A stretch of 64,000 nt of DNA, taken from Microbacterium lacus. Its GTDB lineage: Bacteria; Actinomycetota; Actinomycetes; Actinomycetales; Microbacteriaceae. The stretch lies in the NCBI RefSeq assembly GCF_039531105.1, contig NZ_BAAAPK010000001.1, positions 1,922,001-1,986,000 on the forward strand, written 5' to 3'. Below are positions 1 through 8,192 of the stretch, in pieces (within the stretch, counting starts at the first letter, position 1; each line of letters starts with the position of its first letter). Below the pieces are notes generated by a model. The model was not told the DNA's origin, did no database searches, and saw only the letters and a program-made list of their open reading frames with translations. The position numbers and the translations under genes were made by a program.

Positions 1-1
1 C

Positions 2-904
2 CCTCTCGATCGCCTTGTGGCGCGCCTGTGTCGCGCGCGGGACGAGTCGGAGAGCGCGCTCACTGCGGCGATCGCGAGGATCACGCCGTCCGACGAGCGG
101 ATGCGGGCGGCCCTGCGATTCGCCGAGCTCCCCCATCCCGCCTACGTGCTCGCGCGGCTGGCGGGCATCGAGGACAGCCGGGAATTCGCGGTCGACCACA
201 TCGCTCCCCTGTCGCCCGCGGCGACGTGGAGCGGTGACGGCGAGCGGGTCTGGGCCGATTACACCGATGACGAGCAGAACAGCCACCGCGCCCTCGCGAA
301 GACGCTCGGCAACCTGGCTCTCCTCGAGGACGAGCTGGCGCTGCGCGTCCTGGACGCGTCGTTCGTCGACAAGCGCGACCGTGCCTACGCACGCAGCGCG
401 GTGGCGCAGACCCGGGCGCTCGCGGACGTCGGCGCGTGGGACACCACGGGGATCGCCGCACGGGCGAGGGTGCTGACCGAGCGTTTCATCGAGGTGTGGC
501 CGCGTGCGGACATCGTCGGGATCGACGACGACGGGCTGACGCCTGTTCTGGATGCCGTGCTCCGGCGCGGATTCCCCCCGGGGTGGCAGCGGGAGTTCGC
601 CTACGTCGAGTACCGCGGCGAGCACTGGGAGGTTCCGGACGTCAAGTACCTCTTCAACCGGATCTTCAAGCGCCTCTGGGCCGACGACCGGGACAGCGTC
701 GTCCGCTTCAGTGCGCGTCGCGGTGGCCCCGTGTACGGATCGAAGGCCTGGAACGGGCAGTGGGACGCTCTCGATGAGGCCCACTTCCTCTACATGGGCT
801 GGGACCTGCACTACATGCTCTCTGCGGTGCAGGGAGTGCTCGGCGAGGCCGGCTTCGCGCCGGAGGTGTTCGTCAAGTACTCCTACATCGGCAACGCGAT
901 GTGA
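2..904 (+). CDS. GmrSD-like (DUF262/DUF1524) restriction-type protein, 3' fragment
   Basis: The frame is open from the first bases of the window, so only the C-terminal part (about 300 codons) is present. The first possible internal start is the GTG at 17, but it is unlikely to be the real start. Counting from that GTG, DHIAPLSP at about residues 60-67 and GNLALL at 98-103 match the degenerate His-Me/HNH nuclease core of DUF1524. That domain forms the C-terminal half of GmrSD-type, modification-dependent (type IV) restriction proteins. It is followed by about 110 residues rich in Trp, Tyr and Phe, ending in YSYIGNAM; this tail is seen in some DUF262 proteins, and I cannot assign it a function. 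The N-terminal ParB-like DUF262 domain, which would settle the family, lies outside the window. The stop is only a few bases from the 3' end of a tRNA gene. Confidence 0.62.
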   Translation, partial: PLDRLVARLCRARDESESALTAAIARITPSDERMRAALRFAELPHPAYVLARLAGIEDSREFAVDHIAPLSPAATWSGDGERVWADYTDDEQNSHRALAKTLGNLALLEDELALRVLDASFVDKRDRAYARSAVAQTRALADVGAWDTTGIAARARVLTERFIEVWPRADIVGIDDDGLTPVLDAVLRRGFPPGWQREFAYVEYRGEHWEVPDVKYLFNRIFKRLWADDRDSVVRFSARRGGPVYGSKAWNGQWDALDEAHFLYMGWDLHYMLSAVQGVLGEAGFAPEVFVKYSYIGNAM

Positions 905-911
905 ATCTCGG

Positions 912-985
912 TGGGGCGGGTGGGACTTGAACCCACGATCGTCGGGTTATGAGCCCGCTGCCTTGACCAGCTTGGCCACCGCCCC
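912..985 (-). tRNA. tRNA with CAT anticodon (elongator Met or Ile2)
   Basis: The 74 nt fold into a full cloverleaf: acceptor GGGGCGG/CCGCCCC, T arm GTGGG/CCCAC with loop TTCAAGT, and anticodon loop CTCATAA giving CAT. G1-C72 pairs normally, so this is not the initiator tRNA. The base of the anticodon stem (27-43) is a G-A mismatch and the variable loop has 5 nt. The sequence cannot by itself separate elongator methionine from lysidine-modified isoleucine (Ile2) identity. The D arm differs from typical actinobacterial elongator Met tRNAs, which slightly favours Ile2. CCA is not encoded completely. Confidence 0.9.
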
Positions 986-995
986 GCGAGGATCG

Positions 996-1001
996 AGCCT
1001 A
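996..1001 (-). promoter_or_regulatory. -10 element of the tRNA(CAT) gene
   Basis: TAGGCT on the minus strand ends 10 nt before the mature 5' end of the tRNA at 985, as expected for a short precursor leader. No clear -35 is seen. Confidence 0.4.
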
Positions 1002-1027
1002 CCGTCCCTCGGGGAGGTGGACCGACC

Positions 1028-2113
1028 TCAGCGACGTGACGGCTTGTCGTCGTCGACGGGCGGGTTCGGCCACACCTTCGCGACGGCTTCGTCGAACTTC
1101 TCGGAGTTCGTCTTCGGCGCGCCGGGGTCGCTCTGCGTGCTCCCCCGCTGGATCGGCAGTTCCTGGCTGTCGCTGAGCACCTGAGGGTGGTTGCGTGCGA
1201 GATCGTAGACGCCGATCACGGCGATGACCCCCGCGACGCCGAAGCCGATGTAGGCCCACAGCGGCGCGTTCGCGGCCTCGCCGAGGACGGTGAGACCGAT
1301 GATGATCGCCACGATCGGATCGATGACGGTGAGGCCCGCGATCACCAGGTCGGGGGGACCCGACGAGTACGCCGTCTGCACGAAGTACGCGCCGATCCCG
1401 GCCGCGAGGAGCAGGGCGACCAAACACACCACGGTGAGCCACTCGAAGTCGCCGGACTGGATCCGGCTGATCACGACCTTCGCCAGCGTCGCGACGAATC
1501 CGTACATCACCCCCGCGCCGATGATGTAGAACAGCGCCTTCATCCGGCGCCGGAGCCATAGCCACAACGCCGCGAAAGCGATCATGACGACGGCGAGGAT
1601 GACGAGGATCGTGATGAGCTGAGAGGTCGTGACCGGCTCATCGGTGGCGACGAGCGCGGCGATCGTGACGAAGATGAAGATGCCGCCGACGCATTCGATG
1701 ATGGCTCGTATGGAGCGCTTCGTCGGGCGGTGGCCGCTGATGCGGGCGTTGAGGAGCGTCGTGATCACGAGCGCGATCGCCCCGAGCGGCTGCACCACGA
1801 TGAGCGGGGCGAACGACAGGGCGCCCAGCTGGCAGGCGATCGCGAGTCCCAGCATGACCGTCCCGACGACCCAGGAGGGACGCGTGAGGAGGCGCCCCAG
1901 TTGGGCGGCGGTGAGACCTCCCGCAGCCGCACCGCCCGAAAGGGTCTCGACCTTGGTGACGCCGCGGTGCTGATACTGCGCGCCGAACGACATGAACACG
2001 GCGCCCAGCAGCGCCAGCGGGATGCCGATCAGAAGCGACGGATTGTCGAAGACGCCGACCAGGGCGTCGCCGACGTCCTGGATATTGTCGATTTCGCTCC
2101 CCGGCCACATCAC
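1028..2113 (-). CDS. DMT-superfamily (EamA/NIPA-like) membrane transporter
   Basis: This 361-residue protein has about nine to ten hydrophobic segments between residues 25 and 320 and a hydrophilic, charged C-terminal tail of about 45 residues. The arrangement and motifs such as GAVFMSFGAQYQHRG in the first segment and VIDPIVAIIIGLTVLGE in the last repeat fit drug/metabolite transporters of the EamA/NIPA type. The substrate is unknown; NIPA homologues are linked to magnesium, other DMT members to amino acids or drugs. GTG at 2113 was chosen because a -10-like hexamer lies exactly 6 nt upstream. ATG at 2110, directly preceded by GGAGGGTG, is the alternative. The gene is monocistronic and divergent from def. 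Confidence 0.75.
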   Translation of the reverse strand: MMWPGSEIDNIQDVGDALVGVFDNPSLLIGIPLALLGAVFMSFGAQYQHRGVTKVETLSGGAAAGGLTAAQLGRLLTRPSWVVGTVMLGLAIACQLGALSFAPLIVVQPLGAIALVITTLLNARISGHRPTKRSIRAIIECVGGIFIFVTIAALVATDEPVTTSQLITILVILAVVMIAFAALWLWLRRRMKALFYIIGAGVMYGFVATLAKVVISRIQSGDFEWLTVVCLVALLLAAGIGAYFVQTAYSSGPPDLVIAGLTVIDPIVAIIIGLTVLGEAANAPLWAYIGFGVAGVIAVIGVYDLARNHPQVLSDSQELPIQRGSTQSDPGAPKTNSEKFDEAVAKVWPNPPVDDDKPSRR

Positions 2114-2119
2114 CCTCCG

Positions 2120-2125
2120 ACACTA
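2120..2125 (-). promoter_or_regulatory. -10 element, leaderless start of the DMT transporter
   Basis: TAGTGT on the minus strand is followed by 6 nt (CGGAGG) and then GTG at 2113. This spacing would place the transcription start on the start codon. Confidence 0.5.
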
Positions 2126-2143
2126 ACCGCACGCCTCGCTCGA

Positions 2144-2149
2144 TAGGCT
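2144..2149 (+). promoter_or_regulatory. -10 element, leaderless start of def
   Basis: TAGGCT is followed by 6 nt and then the GTG of def at 2156. There is no Shine-Dalgarno sequence in the gap. Confidence 0.5.
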
Positions 2150-2155
2150 CAAGGC

Positions 2156-2722
2156 GTGGCCGTTCTGCCGATTCGCATCATGGGTGATCCGGTGCTGCAC
2201 GCACCCGCTGCCGCCGTCGAGGAGATCACCGAGGAGGTGCGGACTCTCGTCGAGGACATGTTCGAGACGATGGATGCCGCTCCCGGCGTGGGCCTCGCGG
2301 CCCCGCAGGTGGGGATCGGACTGCGGATCTTCACATACAGCTACCAGGACGACGACGGGCAGCCCTGGCGCGGGGTGATCATCAATCCGACGCTGTGGAT
2401 CGCCCCTCTCGAGCCGGGCGAGCCGGATCCGGACGAGGAATCCGAGGGGTGCCTCTCCTTCCCGGGCGAGCGCTTCCCGCTCCGGCGATCTGAACGTGCC
2501 CTGATCACCGGACAGGATCTGGATGGCGCGCCGGTGCGCATCGAGGTGGACGGCTGGCGGGCGCGCATCCTCCAGCACGAATTCGATCACCTGGACGGCG
2601 TCCTCTACGTCGACCGCCTCGACGACGGCGATTGGAAGACCGTGCAGAAGATCGCGCGCAAGCGCGGGTGGGGGCGGCCGGGCAGCTCATGGATGCCGGG
2701 CGTCGACGATATCGACGCGTGA
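2156..2722 (+). CDS. def: Peptide deformylase
   Basis: The protein removes the formyl group from the N-terminal methionine of nascent proteins. All three family motifs are present in 188 residues: GVGLAAPQ at about 44-51, EGCLS at 97-101 (metal-ligand Cys99) and HEFDH at 141-145 (two His ligands and the catalytic Glu). Length is normal for the actinobacterial type. The GTG start leaves the hydrophobic strand MAVLPIRIMGDPVL at the N-terminus and has a -10 hexamer 6 nt upstream, so translation is probably leaderless. A strong hairpin follows the stop. The gene stands alone, divergent from the DMT transporter and convergent with tRNA-Asn. Confidence 0.96.
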   Translation: MAVLPIRIMGDPVLHAPAAAVEEITEEVRTLVEDMFETMDAAPGVGLAAPQVGIGLRIFTYSYQDDDGQPWRGVIINPTLWIAPLEPGEPDPDEESEGCLSFPGERFPLRRSERALITGQDLDGAPVRIEVDGWRARILQHEFDHLDGVLYVDRLDDGDWKTVQKIARKRGWGRPGSSWMPGVDDIDA

Positions 2723-2744
2723 GTCCCGGTTCTGCGGAAACGAA

Positions 2745-2778
2745 GAACGGCCTTCGGAGTGGAGTCCGAAGGCCGTTC
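2745..2778. terminator. Bidirectional hairpin between def and tRNA-Asn
   Basis: A perfect 14-bp stem (left arm 2745-2758, right arm 2765-2778) encloses a 6-nt loop GTGGAG. There is no U tract on either side, as is common in high-GC actinobacteria. It lies between two convergent genes, so it can end both def and tRNA-Asn transcripts. Confidence 0.75.
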
Positions 2779-2779
2779 G

Positions 2780-2852
2780 CTCCCCGGCTTGGACTCGAAC
2801 CAAGAACCTATCGGTTAACAGCCGATTGCTCTGCCAATTGAGCTACCGAGGA
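2780..2852 (-). tRNA. tRNA-Asn (GTT)
   Basis: The 73 nt form a complete cloverleaf with acceptor TCCTCGG/CCGGGGA (one G-T pair), discriminator G73, T arm around GGTTCGAGTCC and anticodon loop CTGTTAA giving GTT. CCA is not encoded. A -10-like TAAGCT lies 28 nt upstream and a perfect hairpin directly follows the 3' end. Confidence 0.97.
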
Positions 2853-2879
2853 ATGCGCCCGCGAGCGGGCAACTCGAAA

Positions 2880-2885
2880 AGCTTA
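2880..2885 (-). promoter_or_regulatory. -10 element of tRNA-Asn
   Basis: TAAGCT on the minus strand lies about 27 nt upstream of the mature tRNA 5' end, leaving a short precursor leader. The -35 is weak. Confidence 0.4.
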
Positions 2886-2911
2886 GCAAACCAGGAGGCG
2901 ACCTCGTGACG

Positions 2912-3700
2912 TCATGACGCGATCAATCTGTGGTCGTCTTCTCCCCCGGGTGTCCACAGCAGGTCGGTCATCCCGTGCCCGTAGGCGACGGCGTGGCCGC
3001 TGCGCAGCACGAGCACATCCGCGTCCAGTCCGCTGACGACGTCGGGGTCGTTCGTGGCGACGACCGTGGACATGCCGTACTCGCTGCGACGCCGCAGGAT
3101 CGCGTCGCGGGCGGCGAGTCGGACTTCGACGTCCATGTTCGCGAAGGGTTCGTCGGCGATGAGCACGCGCGGCTGAAGGACGAGCGCGCGTGCCAGCACG
3201 ACGCGCTGGCGCATACCGGCGCTCAGTTCGTACGGGTACCTGGCGGCGGCGCCGAGCGGGAGCATCAGTTCGTCCAGCAGCGTGGCGACCCGCACGGCCA
3301 GGGCGCGCTGGTTCACGCGCCGGTCGCGGCTCGTGATCGGCTCGCCGATCACGTCGGCGACGGTCAGTCGGGAGGGCAGGCGTGCGCCCGCCGACTGCGC
3401 GAGGTGGCCCGTGAGGTAGGTGAGGGTGCGGTGGGCCCGCCCGGGACGGCGGACCGGGATGCCCTCCACGTGGGCTTCGCCCCCGACGACGGCGAGTCCG
3501 GGCTCGTTCGCGCCGGCGAGAACGGCCAGCAGGCTGGACTTGCCGGACCCCGTCGGCCCCATCACCGCGAGCGTCTGCGCGTGCGGCAGCACGAAGGAGA
3601 CGCCGTCGATCACCCGGACATCCGGACCGCCGCGCGATGCGCGGGCGATCGACAGGTCGGTCGAGCGGATCGCGACGTCGGCGTCGAGGCGGCGGGGCAT
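2912..3700 (-). CDS. Orphan ABC transporter ATP-binding protein
   Basis: This 262-residue cytoplasmic ATPase has Walker A GPTGSGKS at about 48-55, signature LSAGMRQR at 159-166 (a variant of LSGGQ) and Walker B VLIADEP at 179-185. The deviating signature LSAGMRQR resembles oligopeptide/dipeptide-type (Dpp/Opp) ATPases, so peptide or metal-peptide import is one possibility. No permease or binding protein is adjacent, so the partner and substrate are unknown. ATG 3700 was chosen because it begins the conserved nucleotide-binding fold, has a -10-like CAAGAT 6 nt upstream and does not overlap dnaG; a longer frame to 3805 would run into dnaG. Confidence 0.8.
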   Translation of the reverse strand: MPRRLDADVAIRSTDLSIARASRGGPDVRVIDGVSFVLPHAQTLAVMGPTGSGKSSLLAVLAGANEPGLAVVGGEAHVEGIPVRRPGRAHRTLTYLTGHLAQSAGARLPSRLTVADVIGEPITSRDRRVNQRALAVRVATLLDELMLPLGAAARYPYELSAGMRQRVVLARALVLQPRVLIADEPFANMDVEVRLAARDAILRRRSEYGMSTVVATNDPDVVSGLDADVLVLRSGHAVAYGHGMTDLLWTPGGEDDHRLIAS

Positions 3701-3706
3701 CTGTTC

Positions 3707-3712
3707 ATCTTG
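3707..3712 (-). promoter_or_regulatory. -10-like element, possible leaderless start of the ABC ATPase
   Basis: CAAGAT on the minus strand is followed by 6 nt and ATG 3700. It is a weaker match to TAnnnT than the others, but the spacing is the same. Confidence 0.35.
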
Positions 3713-3770
3713 CCCCGGCGCGGCGCTGCGCGCCACCGTCCGCGTCAGGACGTGCCGGTCCGAGGGTGGA

Positions 3771-5636
3771 TCACTCGTCCGCCGTGAGCCGCTGACGCTC
3801 GGCATCCAGCTCGCGCAGCCGCATGCGGATCGTGCGACCTTCCGTCGAATCGGGTGCGACGCGCTGGATCGCCCCGAGGAGCTCGGACTTCTCCTGCTCG
3901 ACCGCGCGGACGACCAGCCTCCGGGCGAGCGAGGCGGTCGAGGTGCTCGCCGCCTCGTCGGTCAGGGCTGGGAAGTCGGTGGTCAGCAGCTCTGCGGCCA
4001 GAGAGCGGTAGGGCTCCCGCACCGCGGACACGGCATCCGCCGCCCACCCCGGGCGGGACAGGTCGGAGACGGCGGCGATCGAGGTCCGCACCGCATCGAG
4101 CGCGGGGTGGCGGAAGGGGAGCGCGAGGGCACGGTGGAGCAGTGCGGGATCCAGGCGGTGACCGAACTGCAGGATGCCCATGAGGGCGTCGCGCTCCAGT
4201 GCGACATCCGGCGTCCGCGGCAGGGTCGCGATCGAGACCCGCAGCTGGGGCGGTGCCTCACCGTTCGGATCCTCGGGCGCGGGCGCCGCCGGCCGCTCGG
4301 AGCGGGCGTCGCCGCCGCCCTGCCGTGCCGCCCGCTCGACGGCTGCGCGGACTTCGCCGATCTCCAGACCCAGCCGCCGGGCCAGCACGCGCACGTAGCC
4401 CGGGCGCAGCGAGGGATCGCGGATGTCCGCGACGATCGGCGCCGCCGCGCGCAGGGCGCCGGCACGGCCCTCGACCGTGCCCAGCGCGAACCCGGCGAGC
4501 CGCTGGTCGATGACGAACTCGAACATGGGCACCTTCGTGTCCATCAGGGCCCGCACGGCTCCGTCGCCGCGCTGCAGCCGCAGGTCGCACGGATCGAGTC
4601 CCTCCGGAGCGACCGCGACGTAGGTCTGTGCGGCGAAGCGCTTCTCGTCGGCGAATGCGCGCAACGCCGCCTTCTGCCCGGCAGCGTCCGGATCGAACGT
4701 GAACACCACTTCCCCCGACGCGGTGTCATCCCCCATGACACGACGCAGCACCGTGATGTGGTCGGCGCCGAACGCCGTGCCGCAGCTCGCGATCGCGGTG
4801 GTGATGCCCGCGAGGTGACAGGCCATCACGTCGGTGTACCCCTCGACGACCACGACGCGGTGATCGCGCGAGATGTCGCGCTTGGCGAGGTCGAGTCCGT
4901 ACAGCACCTGCGACTTGCGGTAGACCGGCGTCTCGGGGGTGTTGAGGTACTTCGGCCCCTGGTCGTCGTCGTAGAGCTTTCGCGCTCCGAAGCCGATCAC
5001 CTGACTCGTCACGTCGCGGATCGGCCACACCAGGCGCCCTCGGAAGCGGTCGTACACTCCCCGCTGTCCCTGCGAGACCAGTCCGACGGTGCTCAGCTCC
5101 TCATCGCTGAACCCCTGCGCGTGCAGCGCATCGCGGAGATTCGACCACCCCTTCGGGGCGTACCCGACGCCGAAGTGCGCCGCAGCACCGGCGTCGAATC
5201 CCCGTTCGCCGAGGAAGCGACGACCCGCCTCCGCTTCGGCGCCGGCCAACTGCGCGCGGAAGAACTCCGCGGCGGCGGCGTTCGCGGCGTACATCCGGGC
5301 GCGACCGGTGGACTGCGGAGCGGCTCCGCCGTCCTCGTAGTGCAGGGTGTAGCCGATGCGGCCGGCGAGACGCTCGACGGCCTCGGTGAACGACACGTGG
5401 TCCATCGCCCGGAGGAACGAGTACACGTCGCCGGACTCGCCGCAGCCGAAGCAATGGTAGAAACCCGCCTGCGGCCGCACGTTGAAACTGGGGCTGCGTT
5501 CGTCGTGGAAGGGACACAGACCCTTCATGGCGCCGACGCCGGCGCTCTTCAGCGCGACGCGCTCCCCGATGATGTCCGCGATGTTCGTTCGGGCCTTGAC
5601 CTCATCGACGTCGGCCTGCAGGATCCGGCCCGCCAT
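3771..5636 (-). CDS. dnaG: DNA primase
   Basis: The enzyme makes RNA primers at the replication fork. The 621 residues show the N-terminal CHC2 zinc finger (C41, H44, C62, C65), the RNA polymerase domain, the Toprim motif EGYTDV at about 265-270 and a later FDPDAAGQKA, then a C-terminal helicase-binding region. Length is normal. The ATG start overlaps the dgt stop by one base (TGATG), so the two genes are translationally coupled in a dus-dgt-dnaG operon. A longer frame upstream lies inside dgt and has no family similarity. Confidence 0.97.
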   Translation of the reverse strand: MAGRILQADVDEVKARTNIADIIGERVALKSAGVGAMKGLCPFHDERSPSFNVRPQAGFYHCFGCGESGDVYSFLRAMDHVSFTEAVERLAGRIGYTLHYEDGGAAPQSTGRARMYAANAAAAEFFRAQLAGAEAEAGRRFLGERGFDAGAAAHFGVGYAPKGWSNLRDALHAQGFSDEELSTVGLVSQGQRGVYDRFRGRLVWPIRDVTSQVIGFGARKLYDDDQGPKYLNTPETPVYRKSQVLYGLDLAKRDISRDHRVVVVEGYTDVMACHLAGITTAIASCGTAFGADHITVLRRVMGDDTASGEVVFTFDPDAAGQKAALRAFADEKRFAAQTYVAVAPEGLDPCDLRLQRGDGAVRALMDTKVPMFEFVIDQRLAGFALGTVEGRAGALRAAAPIVADIRDPSLRPGYVRVLARRLGLEIGEVRAAVERAARQGGGDARSERPAAPAPEDPNGEAPPQLRVSIATLPRTPDVALERDALMGILQFGHRLDPALLHRALALPFRHPALDAVRTSIAAVSDLSRPGWAADAVSAVREPYRSLAAELLTTDFPALTDEAASTSTASLARRLVVRAVEQEKSELLGAIQRVAPDSTEGRTIRMRLRELDAERQRLTADE

Positions 5637-6979
5637 CAGTGCGGCGCTTCCGCGACACGGACGCGGGCGGACGGGGCCCAGACGCCGAGCGAAGCCGCGT
5701 CGACCTCGCCGACGAGCCGTCCGTGCCACGCGATCGCGTATTGGTCGGTCAGACTCGCGACCTGGTCGACGATGACGCGCCGGCGTGCGGCGTCATCGGA
5801 TGCCGCGTCGAAGTCCTCGGCGTACATCGGGTCGAGCGCCTCGGGCTGCTCCCACAGCGCCGAGGCCAGGCGCTTGAGCACGCGCCGCTGTTCGCGGTAG
5901 ACGCTCTTGCGCCCCTCGATCGAGACGACGACCGCCCCGATGATGCCTTTCAGGACGGCCATCTCGGCCTCGACGACCCGCGGGACGACGACGTGCGCCC
6001 GATAACGCGTGAGCACGACCGACGACGTGGCCTCCCGCGTCGCCGTCGTGGCGGCGCGCGCGAATCGGCCGATCAGATCCGACGTCAGGTTCTTCAGCCG
6101 CGCGTGGGAGGCGCGCGTGGCGTCGAAGGACGTGATCCACTCCGGAAGCCTCATGAGCCGGTACAGCGCGTCTTCGAGCTCGTCGCGGGCGAAGTCGAAG
6201 CCCACCCACGTCTGGATCGCGTCCAGCAGCGCGGTGTGCTCGTCGCGGGACGCCAGCCGAGCGGGGTCGAGATAGCCGTTCACGATCGCGTCCTCGAAGT
6301 CGTGCACGGAGTACGCGATGTCATCGGAGAGGTCCATGACCTCTGCCTCGATGCAGCGCACCCGCCCCGGCGCGTCGACGCGGAGCCAGCGGAACACGTC
6401 CTCGTCCTCGGGATACACCCCGAACTTCAGCCGTCCCCCCGCGTCCGGCAACGGGTGGCTCGCCGTCCACGGGTACTTGCACGCGGCATCCAGGCTCGCC
6501 CGAGTCAGGTTGAGCCCATGGCTGCGGCCGGCGTCGTCGATCACCTTCGGTTCCAGCCGCGTGAGGATCCGCAGGGTCTGCGCGTTGCCTTCGAAGCCGC
6601 CGATGTCCTCGGCCCAGTCGTTCAGTGCCCGCTCGCCGTTGTGTCCGAACGGCGGGTGCCCGAGGTCATGACTCAGGCACGCCGTGTCCACGACGTCGGG
6701 AGACAGCCGCAGCGCCGTCGCGAGCTCGCGCCCGACCTGTGCGACCTCCAGGGAGTGCGTCAGCCGGTTGCGCGCGAAATCCGCCGGGCTCGCGGGACTG
6801 AGCACCTGCGTCTTCGCCGCGAGCCGGCGCAGGGCCGCCGAGTGCAGCACGCGTGCGCGGTCGCGCGCGAAGCCGTCGCGCTGCGAGCGATGACGCTCGA
6901 CGAAGAATCGTGCGGCATCCGCTTCGTCGTACCCGTCCGGCCGTTCGGATGCGGCCCGTACCGCGCCGTCAGCCGCCAC
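5636..6979 (-). CDS. dgt: Deoxyguanosinetriphosphate triphosphohydrolase (dGTPase)
   Basis: This HD-domain enzyme hydrolyses dNTPs, classically dGTP to deoxyguanosine and triphosphate, and so tunes nucleotide pools. The metal site is clear: H75, the H104-D105 pair in CLSHDLGHPPFGH, and H108/H113. At 447 residues it fits the short actinobacterial dGTPase-like class. GTG 6979 was chosen because it overlaps the end of dus by 11 nt and comes just before the conserved N-terminus (GYDEADAARFF). Frames reaching to 7111 would sit deep in dus. The next gene is dnaG, so nucleotide-pool control and primer synthesis share one transcript. Confidence 0.93.
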   Translation of the reverse strand: MAADGAVRAASERPDGYDEADAARFFVERHRSQRDGFARDRARVLHSAALRRLAAKTQVLSPASPADFARNRLTHSLEVAQVGRELATALRLSPDVVDTACLSHDLGHPPFGHNGERALNDWAEDIGGFEGNAQTLRILTRLEPKVIDDAGRSHGLNLTRASLDAACKYPWTASHPLPDAGGRLKFGVYPEDEDVFRWLRVDAPGRVRCIEAEVMDLSDDIAYSVHDFEDAIVNGYLDPARLASRDEHTALLDAIQTWVGFDFARDELEDALYRLMRLPEWITSFDATRASHARLKNLTSDLIGRFARAATTATREATSSVVLTRYRAHVVVPRVVEAEMAVLKGIIGAVVVSIEGRKSVYREQRRVLKRLASALWEQPEALDPMYAEDFDAASDDAARRRVIVDQVASLTDQYAIAWHGRLVGEVDAASLGVWAPSARVRVAEAPH

Positions 6980-8141
6980 TGTGGTCCAGTTCCGCCTCCG
7001 CGAGGGCGTGGGATGCCGTCGCGCCGAGATCCCGCGACTGCAGCCACCCCTCCGGCAGGGCGGGGCGCTTGGGGGTCCCCGCGCGACCGCGCTGTCCTTC
7101 CGCCGCCGCACCCGGGTACGGCGCGTCGAGATCGAGCGTCGCGAGCAGGTCGTCGATCTCCGCGAGCGTCGAGACGGTCGCCAGGGCCGCGCGCGTGTCG
7201 CCGCCCACCGGGTAGCCCTTGAAGTACCACGCGACGTGCTTGCGGATATCGCGGCAGCCGCGCTGCTCGTCCTCGAAGAATTCGACCAGGAGCTCCGCGT
7301 GACGACGGAACGCGTCCGCGACGAATCCGAGGGTGGCGTCCACGGCCGGTCCGGCCGCGGCCTCCGGGCCGCCGAGGTGACGGGCCAGATCGCCGAACAG
7401 CCAGGGGCGGCCGAGGCAGCCGCGCCCGACCACGACGCCGTCGCAGCCGGTCTGCTGCATCATCCGGGCCGCGTCCTGCGCGGACCAGATGTCCCCGTTC
7501 CCGAGGACCGGGATGCTGGTCACCGCATCCTTCAGCGCGGCGATGGCCGCCCAGTCCGCGGTGCCGGAGTAGAACTCCGCGGCGGTCCGGGCGTGCAGCG
7601 CCACCGCCGAGACGCCGGCGTCTTCGGCGATGCGACCCGCGTCGAGGTACGTCAGATGGTCGGAGTCGATCCCCTTGCGCATCTTCACGGTCAGCGGCAC
7701 GTCACCGGCGGCCGCGGCGGCGCGCGACACGATCTCGCGGAACAGTCCCAGCTTCCAGGGCAGCGCCGCTCCCCCGCCCTTGCGGGTGACCTTGGGCACC
7801 GGGCAGCCGAAGTTGAGGTCGATGTGGTCGGCGCGGTCCTCGTCGACGAGGATCCGCACAGCGCCCTCGACCGTCGCCGGATCCACGCCGTACAGCTGGA
7901 TGGAGCGCGGCGTCTCGGACTCGTGGTGGGTGATGAGGCGCATGGTGGTGGCGTTGCGCTCGACGAGCGCGCGCGACGTGATCATCTCACTGACGTAGAG
8001 GCCGGCACCGTACTCGCGGCACAGGCGGCGAAACGCGGTGTTCGTGATCCCGGCCATCGGCGCGAGCACGACGGGTGCGTCCAGCGCGATCGGCCCGATG
8101 CGCAGTGTGCGGTCGGGAGCGAGAGTAGGAGTCACCTGCAT
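6969..8141 (-). CDS. dusB: tRNA-dihydrouridine synthase, DusB type
   Basis: This FMN- and NADPH-dependent enzyme reduces uridine to dihydrouridine in the D loop of tRNAs. Motifs seen: APMAGITN at 27-34 for FMN binding, and LNFGCPVPKVTRKGGG at 109-124 with the catalytic C113. The 390-residue length is typical. It is the first gene of dus-dgt-dnaG. ATG 8141 is the conventional start. A -10-like GAGAAT touches that ATG, however, and lies exactly 6 nt before the in-frame GTG 8135, so a leaderless start at 8135 is equally plausible and would remove two residues. Confidence 0.93.
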   Translation of the reverse strand: MQVTPTLAPDRTLRIGPIALDAPVVLAPMAGITNTAFRRLCREYGAGLYVSEMITSRALVERNATTMRLITHHESETPRSIQLYGVDPATVEGAVRILVDEDRADHIDLNFGCPVPKVTRKGGGAALPWKLGLFREIVSRAAAAAGDVPLTVKMRKGIDSDHLTYLDAGRIAEDAGVSAVALHARTAAEFYSGTADWAAIAALKDAVTSIPVLGNGDIWSAQDAARMMQQTGCDGVVVGRGCLGRPWLFGDLARHLGGPEAAAGPAVDATLGFVADAFRRHAELLVEFFEDEQRGCRDIRKHVAWYFKGYPVGGDTRAALATVSTLAEIDDLLATLDLDAPYPGAAAEGQRGRAGTPKRPALPEGWLQSRDLGATASHALAEAELDHSGG

Positions 8142-8147
8142 ATTCTC
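8142..8147 (-). promoter_or_regulatory. -10 element of the dus-dgt-dnaG operon
   Basis: GAGAAT on the minus strand sits directly next to ATG 8141 and 6 nt before GTG 8135. The spacing rule seen elsewhere in the window favours 8135. Confidence 0.45.
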
Positions 8148-8180
8148 CCAGACCCGCGACCGCCTTCGGTGAACGGCCAA

Positions 8181-8186
8181 TAACCT
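8181..8186 (+). promoter_or_regulatory. -10 element, leaderless start of the glutathione peroxidase gene
   Basis: TAACCT, then 6 nt (GTGGGT), then ATG 8193. The in-frame GTG at 8187 would lie too close to the hexamer. Confidence 0.5.
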
Positions 8187-8192
8187 GTGGGT

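Noticed and set aside
912..985. Initiator tRNA(fMet)
   Set aside because: Position 1 is G paired with C72 and the stem has no C1-A72 mismatch; the anticodon stem also lacks the three G-C pairs in the initiator arrangement.
3701..3805. N-terminal extension of the ABC ATPase to 3805
   Set aside because: It would overlap the dnaG 3' end by 35 nt and adds residues unlike ABC ATPases; ATG 3700 has the spacing to a -10-like hexamer seen elsewhere.
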